From assembly GCF_905404315.1 (NCBI RefSeq), contig NC_066281.1:13358001-13422000 (forward strand): a DNA stretch of 64,000 nucleotides, in the 5' to 3' direction. Source of the stretch: Leptidea sinapis. Taxonomy: Eukaryota; Arthropoda; Insecta; Lepidoptera; Pieridae. Of this stretch, positions 12,086 to 22,131 are shown one piece after another; position 1 is the first letter of the stretch; each line of letters starts with the position of its first letter. The notes under the pieces were generated by a model. That model ran no database searches and was not told the DNA's origin. It worked only from the letters and a program-made list of their open reading frames with translations. Made by a program: the position numbers and the translations under genes.

Positions 12086-14950
12086 ATGAATAATACACCC
12101 ATCACGATAAAAATGATTACGTTTAATTGTAAAAATATCAAGACGTCGATGCAACACATACGGGATTTGTGTGGAGATGCGGATCTAGTCGCCCTACAGG
12201 AGACCTGGCTCTTGCCACATGACCTTGGAATGTTGGATACCATTGATAAAGATTTTAGTTGCATGGCTAGGTCCTCGGTAGACCTCTCTGCGGGGGTCCT
12301 GAGGGGCCGGCCCTACGGCGGACTCGCGCTGCTCTGGAGAAAGTCCAAGTTTCCTAATGTTTCTATTGTGAACTGCTCTAGTGATAGGATGATAGCTATT
12401 CGAGTGGTCAATGGCGCACAGTCATTTATGGTATTTAGTGTGTACTTACCAACTGATAAGCAAGACAACGTTCCCGAATTTACAGATTGTTTGGCGCAGA
12501 TGAGTGCCATCATTGAGGAAAATGACATTCCACTAGTTTATATTTTAGGTGATTATAATGCCCACCCTAGTGCCAAGTTTGGATATCAATTATTGACTTT
12601 TTGTGATGAGCAAGAACTTTTATGTGCGGACATTGACGTGTTAGGTATATACTCAGACACACATACATTTGTCAGTGACGCGCACGGTTCTCGTAGGTGG
12701 TTGGACCATTGCGTGACGACTCAGGCGGCGCGTGACACTATTGTGTCTGTCAGTGTTATGTACGGTGTGTACACATCAGACCACCTACCATTGTGCGTGG
12801 AGTGTAAGATTGATCCCTGTTTTAGTGTAAAATCAGTCGAGAGCCGGGCACTGCCCGCTAATAATTATAAGATACGTTGGGGGAATAGAAATGTTAGTCA
12901 AATAGATAGTTATTACGAATATTGTAAGTGTGAACTTGAGAGGGTGAGTATGAATGAATGTGTAAATTGTATAAATGAGCGTAGTCGTTGTGTAAGTAGC
13001 GATAGCGACGACTGTTTTAAAAGTATTGACGAATATTACGATAGGATTATTAACGTTTTACAAGTAGGTGCCGTAAAATGTTCAGATGTGCGCCCTGTAA
13101 ATAAAAATCGGAAGCCTGTAACCGGATGGAACCTCCATGTCAAGGAAAGTCATCAAGCGGCTCGGCTTGCTTATGAATGCTGGTTAGTGACTGGCAGGCC
13201 GTCCACGGGCGACATATGTGAAAGAATGGTAGATAGTAGAAAGGTATTTAAAAATAAAGTGAAATGGTGTGTTTGTAATGAGGAAATGATTAAGATGGAC
13301 ATTTTGGCTATGTATAGAAGAGAAAAAAAATTCCCAAATTTTTGGAATGCAACAAAAAAATTGCAACACAAACATAGTCTACCTGTATCTGTGGATGGCT
13401 TGCAGAAGCCCAGAGAAATAGCAGAACTATTCGCCTCGAAGTTCAAAATTCACTCGATGCCAGCACAAAGTCCGGAGATGGTAACTTTCCCTGTTGTTCC
13501 TGCGAAACCTGTAGTACAGTTCACAGTCGACGATGTAGCCAAGGCAATTCGAGGAATGAAGCGGGGCAAGTCTCCAGGCCATGACGATCTTAGTATAGAG
13601 CACATTCTATATGCGGGTGAGGTCGTGTGGTCTAAGCTATGTGTGCTTTACAATTTATGTGTGAAGCATGCATACCTACCTGATCCTCTCATGAAAACAG
13701 TTGTTGTGCCAATCGTCAAGTGCAAAACAGGAGACTTGGGCTCGTCTTACAACTATAGGCCTATTTCTCTGGGCACCGTAGTGGGCAAGTTGTTTGAGCG
13801 GCTGTTGCAGCCCGAACTACTGCAGAAAGTGTGTATAGATGAGGCACAGTTTGGATTCCGTCCCGGCGTCTCAACAGACTCAGCCATCGTCAGCCTCAAG
13901 CACACAGTTGACTATTATGTGAGCCGTAACACGTCTGTTTATGCTTGCATTCTGGATCTGAGCCGCGCTTTTGATCTAATGAATTATGAAATCCTCTGGA
14001 GCAAATTGCGCGCCTCAGGTGTTCCTGAATCAGTGGTAGAGGTGATGAGATACTGGTACGGGGGACAAACGAATCATGTGAGGTGGGGCAACACGACCTC
14101 TGATGCCTATAGGTCAGAATGCGGGGTTCGTCAGGGTGGACTAACCTCTCCGGACCTTTTTAACGTGTACGTTAACTACCTGATAGGCGGGCTGAGGAGC
14201 ACTGGAGTCGGCTACCATATCGATGGTGTTTGCTTTAACAACCTGAGCTATGCGGACGATATGGTGCTCCTTAGCCCGTCGATCAAAGGACTCAGAAAGT
14301 TATTGTCAGTCTGTGAGAGTTATGCCAACTCTCACGGACTGAAGTACAATGTCACGAAGACGAAAATGCTTGTTTTCAAAGCGGGAAAGGGTCCGGAGAG
14401 AGTTCCCGAAGTGTATTTGAATGGAACAGAGGTTCGGGTTGTTGAGCAGTTCAAATACCTTGGACACATTGTCACTGACGATCGCAAGGACGATCTCGAC
14501 ATGGAGCGGGAAAGGCGGTCATTGTCGGTTCGGTGCAACATGCTCGCGCGCAGATTTGCTAAATGCAGTGATGAAGTGAAGGGCACCCTCTTCAGGGCAT
14601 ACTGCCAGTGTTTCTATACCTGCCAGTTATGGTACCGATACAAGAGGGCGTCCTTCAGCACCATAAGGGTGCAATATAATGATGCATATTGCATTCTTAT
14701 GAAGTTACCGCGGTACTGCAGCGCGTCGGGCATGTTTGCCGAGGCGGGAATGCCCGATTTCTTTGCTGTCATCAGAGCTCGTATATCTTCCTTCTGGGAA
14801 AGATTGCGTAGCTCGTGTAACAGCATCCTCAAGGTGGTGGGCCAGGACCTGCGTAATCCAATGATAGCCCATTGGCTCTCGACCAAGGGGAAGCAAATAG
14901 AAAATAGCTTTGGACACAAAGCTGTTTTCTGTTTGCTTTTATCTGACTGA
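12086..14950 (+). CDS. LINE ORF2: endonuclease-reverse transcriptase, intact 954 residues
   Basis: N-terminal EEP endonuclease: QETW near residue 38, LGDYNAHP near 155, SDHLPL near 231. The RT follows: KSPGHDDLSIEH, NYRPISLGTVVGKLFERLL, QFGFRPGVSTDSA, LDLSRAFDLMN, GVRQGGLTSPDLFN and catalytic YADD near residue 722. A C-terminal region with two Cys-rich patches follows; no RNase H was seen. No internal stop or frameshift, so it is young or recently active. Codon use is less AT-rich than the flanks. Confidence 0.92.
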   Translation: MNNTPITIKMITFNCKNIKTSMQHIRDLCGDADLVALQETWLLPHDLGMLDTIDKDFSCMARSSVDLSAGVLRGRPYGGLALLWRKSKFPNVSIVNCSSDRMIAIRVVNGAQSFMVFSVYLPTDKQDNVPEFTDCLAQMSAIIEENDIPLVYILGDYNAHPSAKFGYQLLTFCDEQELLCADIDVLGIYSDTHTFVSDAHGSRRWLDHCVTTQAARDTIVSVSVMYGVYTSDHLPLCVECKIDPCFSVKSVESRALPANNYKIRWGNRNVSQIDSYYEYCKCELERVSMNECVNCINERSRCVSSDSDDCFKSIDEYYDRIINVLQVGAVKCSDVRPVNKNRKPVTGWNLHVKESHQAARLAYECWLVTGRPSTGDICERMVDSRKVFKNKVKWCVCNEEMIKMDILAMYRREKKFPNFWNATKKLQHKHSLPVSVDGLQKPREIAELFASKFKIHSMPAQSPEMVTFPVVPAKPVVQFTVDDVAKAIRGMKRGKSPGHDDLSIEHILYAGEVVWSKLCVLYNLCVKHAYLPDPLMKTVVVPIVKCKTGDLGSSYNYRPISLGTVVGKLFERLLQPELLQKVCIDEAQFGFRPGVSTDSAIVSLKHTVDYYVSRNTSVYACILDLSRAFDLMNYEILWSKLRASGVPESVVEVMRYWYGGQTNHVRWGNTTSDAYRSECGVRQGGLTSPDLFNVYVNYLIGGLRSTGVGYHIDGVCFNNLSYADDMVLLSPSIKGLRKLLSVCESYANSHGLKYNVTKTKMLVFKAGKGPERVPEVYLNGTEVRVVEQFKYLGHIVTDDRKDDLDMERERRSLSVRCNMLARRFAKCSDEVKGTLFRAYCQCFYTCQLWYRYKRASFSTIRVQYNDAYCILMKLPRYCSASGMFAEAGMPDFFAVIRARISSFWERLRSSCNSILKVVGQDLRNPMIAHWLSTKGKQIENSFGHKAVFCLLLSD

Positions 14951-15108
14951 GATAAATAATTAATGAAAATAAATTTGTAATTGTATTGTATTGTATACTA
15001 TTTTATTTGTACGTATACTATTTGTATTGAATTTGTATACTATTTTATTTGTACGACTCAATATTGTGTATGGGATTTTATGCCTGCAATAAAGAATTAT
15101 TATTATTA

Positions 15109-15480
15109 ACAAGACGGTGCCACATGTCACACAGCCAATGAGACGATCAATTTATTGCAAACCAAATTTGCTGATCGCATAATTTCACGAAATTCAGCTG
15201 TTAAATGGCCAGCCAGATCGTGCAATTTAACAACACTGGATTATTTTTTGTAGGGCTATCTTAAGGAGAGTCTATACGGAGCCAATCGAATCGATTGCAG
15301 CCTTAAAACTCAAAATCCGTGATGTGACCTAGTGAATAGACCAGACATTTTGCCAAAAAGTGATTGATGAAAGAATGGACTTCTGTCAGCGTGGTCGTGA
15401 TGGACATTTGCCTGATATCATTTTTCATTCATAATTGCCGAACTTTTCTCTTTGTAATACAATAGAAATTTGAATCATCT
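15109..15480 (+). pseudogene. Mariner-superfamily transposase pseudogene, 3' part
   Basis: Continues the transposase interrupted at 11812: QDGATCHTANETINLLQTKF, then SAVKWPARSCNLTTLDYFLWGYLKESLYG. QDGA and LDYFLWGY carry the second and third acidic positions. It ends in non-coding sequence around 15430-15480. Confidence 0.8.
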
Positions 15481-15619
15481 TCATCAAAATTTTTTATTAT
15501 ATTTTATTTTAGAAAACAAAGTTCTTGTTGAAAGAGTCATTATAAAGGTTATTTTATTAGTTATATTAGAGCCGGATTAGTGACCGTGTAAATAATAATA
15601 ATAAGGGATTAGTTGAATG

Positions 15620-15715
15620 AGGGCAGCGCAGGACCGATCGTCGTGGAAATCTTTGGGGGAGGCGTTTGTTCAGCAATGGACGTTTCCGGCTGATGATGAT
15701 GATGAAGTGACCGTG
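15620..15715 (-). mobile_element. LINE 3'-end repeat (cgaccgatcgtcgtgg type)
   Basis: Inverse copy of the block at 62240-62330 (gccggaagacgtccactg..aaaggcctcc..gatcggtcctgc). A gatgatgatgatga tract sits at its end. Confidence 0.65.
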
Positions 15716-15719
15716 ATGT

Positions 15720-16370
15720 TTATCTATTGAACCATCGGTGGAATTGATATCAAACTCTGTATATATTTATATGTTCAGCATTGGGACACCAAATAATATG
15801 GTTACACTAATAAATGCGGTAACAGATAGTTAAAATAAAACGACTCTTATTTAGATATTAATATATTTTCGAATCTAAAATGTACAAAAAAATACAACTT
15901 AAACGTAATGTACTTAAACGGCTGTTTTATCAATGAATAAAATTAATAATATGTACCTGATGCATTACGAATAGCCGTGTCTAGCTGGCTGTGATTGATG
16001 ACTGCCGTGGTCAATGGCTGATCATCCGTCACGAACAAAATAGATGAAGCAGCGCTGATATCTTTTGGGCGGACCGAACAACCTGTGTTGCAAACGTTCG
16101 GCCCAATATGAGGGTGGTGTAACATGTTCCACGTTTAACACGCAACTTTATTAACGATAAACGTAACCGATTATATCAAATTAATCATTAAATCAACCAT
16201 CACTTTTATAACAACTTTGGTTGTGTAATCTAATCGTAAAAATATAATGTACTTTAGCTATTTACAACATATAGACAGACATACATACAGCGCTTGGAGA
16301 GGCTCCGCAACACAAAGAGCTCTAACTTATGATAAACAACTAAATAACACAGACACAGCGACGGGCGAGC
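15720..16370. other. AT-rich flank, no gene
   Basis: No coding region supported. It may be distal 3' UTR or downstream intergenic DNA of tai. Confidence 0.35.
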
Positions 16371-16374
16371 GGCG

Positions 16375-16475
16375 GCCGAGGCGGGACGCGTCACCGACAC
16401 GCACGTGTCGGGGCGTGTCTGACACGCCCCTGGCGCTCCACGCCCCGGCCCTGCCCCGCCCACTAATATCGTTTA
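16375..16475. other. GC-rich block with stable hairpins
   Basis: A GC-rich island in AT-rich DNA. Contains the 6-bp stem gacacg-ca-cgtgtc and directly after it an 8-bp stem ggggcgtg-tctga-cacgcccc (about 16399-16436). No conserved coding frame. If tai transcripts extend here, these would be 3' UTR structures. Confidence 0.6.
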
Positions 16476-16579
16476 GCTTACTTATGAAAACATAATTAGT
16501 GAGTGCGTCCGTCATGTACGCCGGACTGCGGCAGACGACAGGCCAAGACACGAGGCTTGATTTTATACAAAACATAAAA

Positions 16580-19500
16580 CCAACATTGTACGGGATCGCG
16601 GCCTCGCAGTGTTAGCGACTGTCATCCTACTATACAATATTATCACACGACAAGTACGTGTATCGCGAGATATCTACAATAATATCTATGTACTAATTAT
16701 GTTTTCCACCTGAAACAAAGATTCCCGTACCCATCAATGTTTCTCACGTCTCCCGCCTCCCCGGCACAGAGTAACACTTATCACATTTATACCAGTCCCT
16801 CGGTGTGCTGCAGCAGTGGATGGAGCGTTGGACCCTACTGTATCACTTTTGTCACTAGTTTATTACTCTGTGTGGTGGGAATTATATTATTTTGCAAAAA
16901 TAAATTTTACACCAATCACTTTCTTACGTGTATAAAATCCGAACTTTGTAACTCTGTGATATACATAGATAATCTTTAATTTAACTTTGAAAATTATTAA
17001 ACTAACTTTAAAATCTAGCATGTCCTTATTTGACAACATCTAAGAATTTAATAATGACATTTAAACGCTACATTAACTGTGAGTTCCATTATCCGGAGGA
17101 GCCGATCGTACTGTGGCGGTGTGGTCTTATGGTATGGTGGTCGAGAACACCTCTCCTCTCCTCTCCTACAGATACCGTCAACCGATATTATTTCATTTAA
17201 TATATATATTAATCAACCGATCACGGCTGCTTGGTATATATCTTGAATCCAAAACTATTCATCCGTATTTACTTAATGAGGTAAATATCGATTAAAGAGA
17301 TGCGTAATTCATAATATTTATATCAATTATAATTTATTTTGCGTTTGAGTAACATTCCTTACGATAAAGGCCAATAACAATTTAATTTGTATATATCAAA
17401 ATATTATTTATATAATATTACATATAGGAATAACTATTCGATGATGATTTTTTAAACCCAATTCTAGCCACTGACTAACCATATAAATACACCTCATAAT
17501 AAATTGTAAGTTGGTGTTACATACCAACTACAGGTTCAATACTCAGAGCCGCCCGAGGGGCTCGAGACAGCGACACAGTGACATTTATAATTAAACAACT
17601 ATGTCGCGACAATCACACGATACTTCACGCATCTTATCGGGACCTTCTTTCAAACTTTTAAGCAATTTTAACATCAAATGTCCTTAATCTACGCTTAACG
17701 CGGTTCTTTTTGAATTGTTTCAATGTAATATCGTAATGACTTATACAGATGTAGTTTCTTTAAATATTTGATATAAAAAGAAAAAACATAGTTTGTAAAA
17801 CTAATATTTGTAAACGGTTTACAATCGTAGGTATACTAACTGCATGTTTATTATTATAACATTATTCCATAACAATATATAAAAATACCGTATCTATGAT
17901 TCTCAAGCATAAGCTTCAAACAACTATCACCAACTTGTTACCACGTATTTTCATTCCAAGGCCAAAAACTCTTTCATAAAATTCATAGTGATTTATAATT
18001 TTTGTTTTATTTTCATCATATTACACAATTTATTTACAATTTAAGTTGCCGTTACATTTATAATATGTATAATCTGTCAAAGTCGACATTGAAAAATACT
18101 TTTTTTAATCTAGTGATGAGGCACCCACGCGTTCATTTAAAATCGGAGAAAACCATTATCGTAAATGGACGTGTAATACTCAATTGAGACATTTTATCTA
18201 TTTCATTATAAACATTTAAAAAATATTATTTCTCGACCACATTTATTATTTAATAGGTATAGTGAGTAGTAACGTAAAACAACATGCTTGTGTTTGACGC
18301 CACGCCCGAGTCACGACACACGCGGGAACTGCGCGCGGCGTCCACATAAGGCCATTTCTTGTACTATTTATCATCGGGTACTATAATTATGAAGCGATCG
18401 TTGCTCATACAGCAGCACGTCTCCCGTAACCGATCAAATGGAATGAATTCAGTATTGCGACGTTAATGGGATATCATAAAGCTTTATCTCACTATAAAAA
18501 TGCCAGCGTAGATAAGTTGCCAGTACTATTACATGTTAAGGTACAAAAATATTTTATAAGTATTTACTTCTTATTCAGCTTACATTTTTTATTTGGTTTA
18601 CTCGGTACTCTACTTATCATTTGTACGTTCATTTTTAGGTATTAAATCACATTTTCATACTCTACAACTATGGTTGGTAAGTCAGACTATATCTACATAG
18701 TAGCTACTCACTAGAAAGTCGAACTATATTGAAGACATAACATTAGGACAAGACATTAGGTAGTGGAAGTGGAAGCCTTTCACATTTGTAGATCACTTAA
18801 CAATCCTTTCAAAATACATTTCAACTAGATGAGACACGTCACAACTCATCTTACAATAATTGATTGACAACTATTTACAATTAATGTTAATCGTATCAAT
18901 ACAAAAGGACATGGCCAATTTCTCTATAGGATTTATTGAACACGAATCATGTTTGGTGTTTTATATTCGTACATAATGACACTTTAAATTACTAGAAAAA
19001 AAAAAACTGAAAGATGTCATTTCAAGAAAATAGACGCAAACGTTACAAATTGTTGACACTTATGTATGCAATTAGAAACACGTTTGAGTATTATTGCGCG
19101 TAAAGACCTACAGGCGTTTTAAAATAGCAAACAGTCGTAACATCAACATTGTTACGACGATTGACAAAAATGTAAATGCGTTCCATGAATGGAAAAATAT
19201 GAAATAAAGACAGTTTTGATTTAATATACTGTTACTAAAATAAGCATTTAAATGACATGTTTACTGTAGTATCCATAGCCACATATTGTAGTAAGTATAA
19301 CTGGTGTAGGTATGTAGTTATGAGGAACGTACACTTATCTTTAACATTTTGCATGGTGCATTATGGCGGTAGTTTACGAATATATCGTTGTATTTATAAA
19401 TATTTTGAAATCGAAACTGACAAGTTCACAGGGTGGACCCCTGAAATGACGTATTATTTCATCTTTCTATCCTATATTATAGAATGAATTTACTATGTAT

Positions 19501-20465
19501 GTGTACATGGTAGGTATATACTGTTTTGGCCGTGTCCTTTTAATTTAATATTATGAGATATAATTTACATGCAATTGAAATTAACTTTATAATGTTAATA
19601 GTAGTATAAGTTTGTCGTGTTAACAGTTCGTTTACAAGTATTGAGCTTTTGTATCGATCTGGTCCCGACACCCGACACTCGATCAACTTCAAACAACACT
19701 TAAAATTGATACGACGAATGAAACATTGTGCGATTCTAAATATTATTACAATATGTGCTCGTAATTAACGATAAAGTGACGCTTAATTAGTGGGCTACAT
19801 TGTTCATTCACAAATCTACCGTAATTATTTGTAATTTACCTTTTAACAAAGGCCTTTCCCAGTTTTGTTCATAAGCAAAATATCAGGCCGAATCTCATTC
19901 AAATTTAAATATCCTTACAAATAGGTATGTGACAGAGATGTTATGTGTTCGTATTGGAAATGTGATGTTGAAAGATAGTATACGTTGAGCAGTCTTCACT
20001 GAGTAGCGTTTAACAGTAAAGAGTGGTCACGCATACTTGATGGAAATGAATGAGTGCAACATTTAATTTACGCTTATTAATTTTAATTAAAAATATTGAT
20101 TGATTAATTAATCTACTCGTAAATGACACTCAACTGCCACAATAGACATAAAGAGGATACTAGGTACACATAATAAAACCTAGCACAGAGAGATTTTATA
20201 CAAATTGAGCACATTTTGTTTGACACACAAAAATAAAAGGTCTGTTTCAATAATGACAACAACCAAACTGTGAAACGCAAATAATAATATAGAGAACAAA
20301 CACAATGGAAGTTAATCTAAACATTGAGTCATTTACAATCATTCATACGATTAAAAATTGAATTTAATGAAAATTAAAAAAAATAAACAATAATCAAAAC
20401 TTAATTATAATAACTATAATTCATGTCCAGTAATTAATTCATCATTTGAGGTAGCACGAGTATTA
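16580..20465. other. Long gene-free AT-rich stretch downstream of tai
   Basis: Only short ORFs lacking motifs. 18290-18340 is locally CpG-rich. No transposon was recognised over nearly 4 kb, which contrasts with the repeat-dense flanks and would fit a long 3' UTR or a conserved regulatory region; this is not proven. Confidence 0.4.
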
Positions 20466-20470
20466 GCATT

Positions 20471-20536
20471 AAATTAGTGCACGTGCACGCACAGCGACCG
20501 CCAGTGAAGCGTGTACGTGCACGTGTGTACTAATTT
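20471..20536. promoter_or_regulatory. Inverted repeat with clustered CACGTG E-boxes
   Basis: aaattagt at 20471-20478 and actaattt at 20529-20536 flank two CACGTG cores: the perfect palindrome gtgcacgtgcac (20477-20488) and tacgtgcacgtgtgtac (20514-20530). CACGTG is the classic bHLH-PAS/bHLH site. Regulatory use is inferred. Confidence 0.5.
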
Positions 20537-20539
20537 GAC

Positions 20540-21890
20540 CAATTGTAAATGACATAATTTTGAACAATATATACTTGTACGGGTTTAATATCATGTGTAT
20601 ATGGAAGTGCTTCAAGTAGCAATTTTAACAGACCTCTCAATATCAATTGGTTTTTCTCGCATTTTCTGATACAAGTTCCGGGATCGCATACGCTTATAAT
20701 CAAAACAACACTATAAGTAATGTTGTTATAAGAGTCTTCAAATACAAATGTATCGACGACGTTTTCAAGAAACAAAAAGTTCATAAAGACAATCTAGTTT
20801 TAACAATATGAAGCTACATAATGGAGCACCAACTTTATATAATCGGGATGTAACCAGTAAGAATCACCAAAGCTGTTAAAGAACTATGCAATGTATGTAT
20901 TTTAGAGAAAACTATTATTATAATATATTATTTAAATTACTATCGGACATACCTTGAAAAGTTCTGGTATTTTATCTCCACTCACGGAGTTTCTAGGTGG
21001 GTATTGGTAAACCGAAATCGCAAATATTTAGCAAAAGATATAAGGGTAAGAGAAGCCCGAAACAGTGTATTGATTACTTGTAATATTCACTTTTGTTCTG
21101 GTCTAAAAGTATTAAATCAAATTATTATGTGTAATTAAAAATGTTAATTCAGATAATATAAAAATAATAATAAATAATATCACTCCATGGATGTTACACC
21201 CATTACAAGTATTATTTAAAATTAATGATTATTAATGTCTAGCTTTTATCAATAAAAGTATGATTTCTTTATAATATGTCAAACAAGAAATAAACAAAGA
21301 TAAAAATTAAAATAGCATTATTCAAAATAAAACGCAAACATTGCAAACTATAATAAAATATTTACACTAAAACAACAATTTTTATAATTTAACAACACAT
21401 TATTTACACATTATGACCTGAGACCCTTTGCTCATAGACTAATATATAAAAACATGTCAAATCGATCAACGGCAGATTGATATATAATTTCATACAAAAT
21501 AACAAAGTATATCAAATATACGTGTAAAGAAAAATCGACAAGCAACGAATTGAAACTCTTTTGAAATTGTATGAGCATCGGGACCGAGGCATAGCACATA
21601 GCACACTCAACCCATCGAATAATACAACTTATTTTGTCATAACAGGTAACATTTGACTTTCAAACTATAATACAAAAACGTTTACAACGCCAAAACATGT
21701 GTTTAAATTGTTTAAATATTGCACGGTATGTGTACAAACTCAACCTTGCGGGCCAGACAACTGGAAGCTGATGCGGTTCATCCGTTAAGACTTATACGAC
21801 TAACAAAACTATACATAGATACAGAGTGTAAGAATCACAATCAAGTGTCGGAGTATCACTAGCACGACTACAGTACTAGGAGGAGGTCGG
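20540..21890. other. AT-rich flank, no gene
   Basis: No supported coding region or repeat family. Lies downstream of the tai stop and could be part of its 3' UTR. Confidence 0.35.
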
Positions 21891-21956
21891 TGGCCGCAGT
21901 GGGCGGGGACAGCAGGGGGCGATTGATCGCGGTCCATAAATGCATCCGTGGAAGGT

Positions 21957-22020
21957 GTCGCGAGTGTGGCGTGTCGCGAGTGTGGCGTGTCGCGAGTGTG
22001 GCGTGTCGCGAGTGTGGCGT
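21957..22020. repeat. 16-bp minisatellite, four units, next to the tai stop codon
   Basis: The unit gtcgcgagtgtggcgt is repeated four times in exact tandem, starting 7 bp downstream (transcript sense) of the tai stop. It would lie at the start of the 3' UTR. The region around it (21890-22130) is GC-rich. Confidence 0.9.
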
Positions 22021-22026
22021 GCCGCG

Positions 22027-22131
22027 TCACTGCGACAGCAGCTTCTGAAGCAGAGACGCGCTAGAGGGCGCGGCGCCCGGGCCCGCCCCCGGCTCATCAC
22101 CGGCCGGCCCCGCCTGGCCCGCCGTAGTACT
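22027..22131 (-). CDS. tai: tai exon 18: C-terminal LXXLL and stop
   Basis: Follows a CTGTGTAG acceptor in phase 0 and reads a Gly/Ala/Pro-rich stretch ending [11 protein letters not shown] and TGA (stop at 22027-22029). An LXXLL box a few residues from the C-terminus is also found at the end of vertebrate SRC-1a, and I believe in other insect Taiman proteins. Separated from exon 17 by about 6 kb holding a LINE and a mariner. Confidence 0.78.
   Translation of the reverse strand, partial: STTAGQAGPAGDEPGAGPGAAPSSASLLQKLLSQ

Larger units (their letters stand above)
11813..15108 (+). mobile_element. Non-LTR retrotransposon, 5'-truncated, with intact ORF2
   Basis: Inserted into the mariner-like pseudogene. 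Holds the 3' end of ORF1 (to 12084), complete ORF2 (12086-14950), and an AATAAA-like tail region ending cctgcaataaagaattattattatt before host sequence caagacggtgcc resumes. The 3' tail of TTATT repeats and the lack of RNase H resemble CR1/L2-group LINEs; the clade is an inference. Confidence 0.88.

Noticed and set aside
16247..16575. ORFs of 69-82 residues around the GC-rich block at 16.4 kb as an extra gene or exon
   Set aside because: No conserved motif, no consistent splice phase with tai exon 18, which already ends in a stop.
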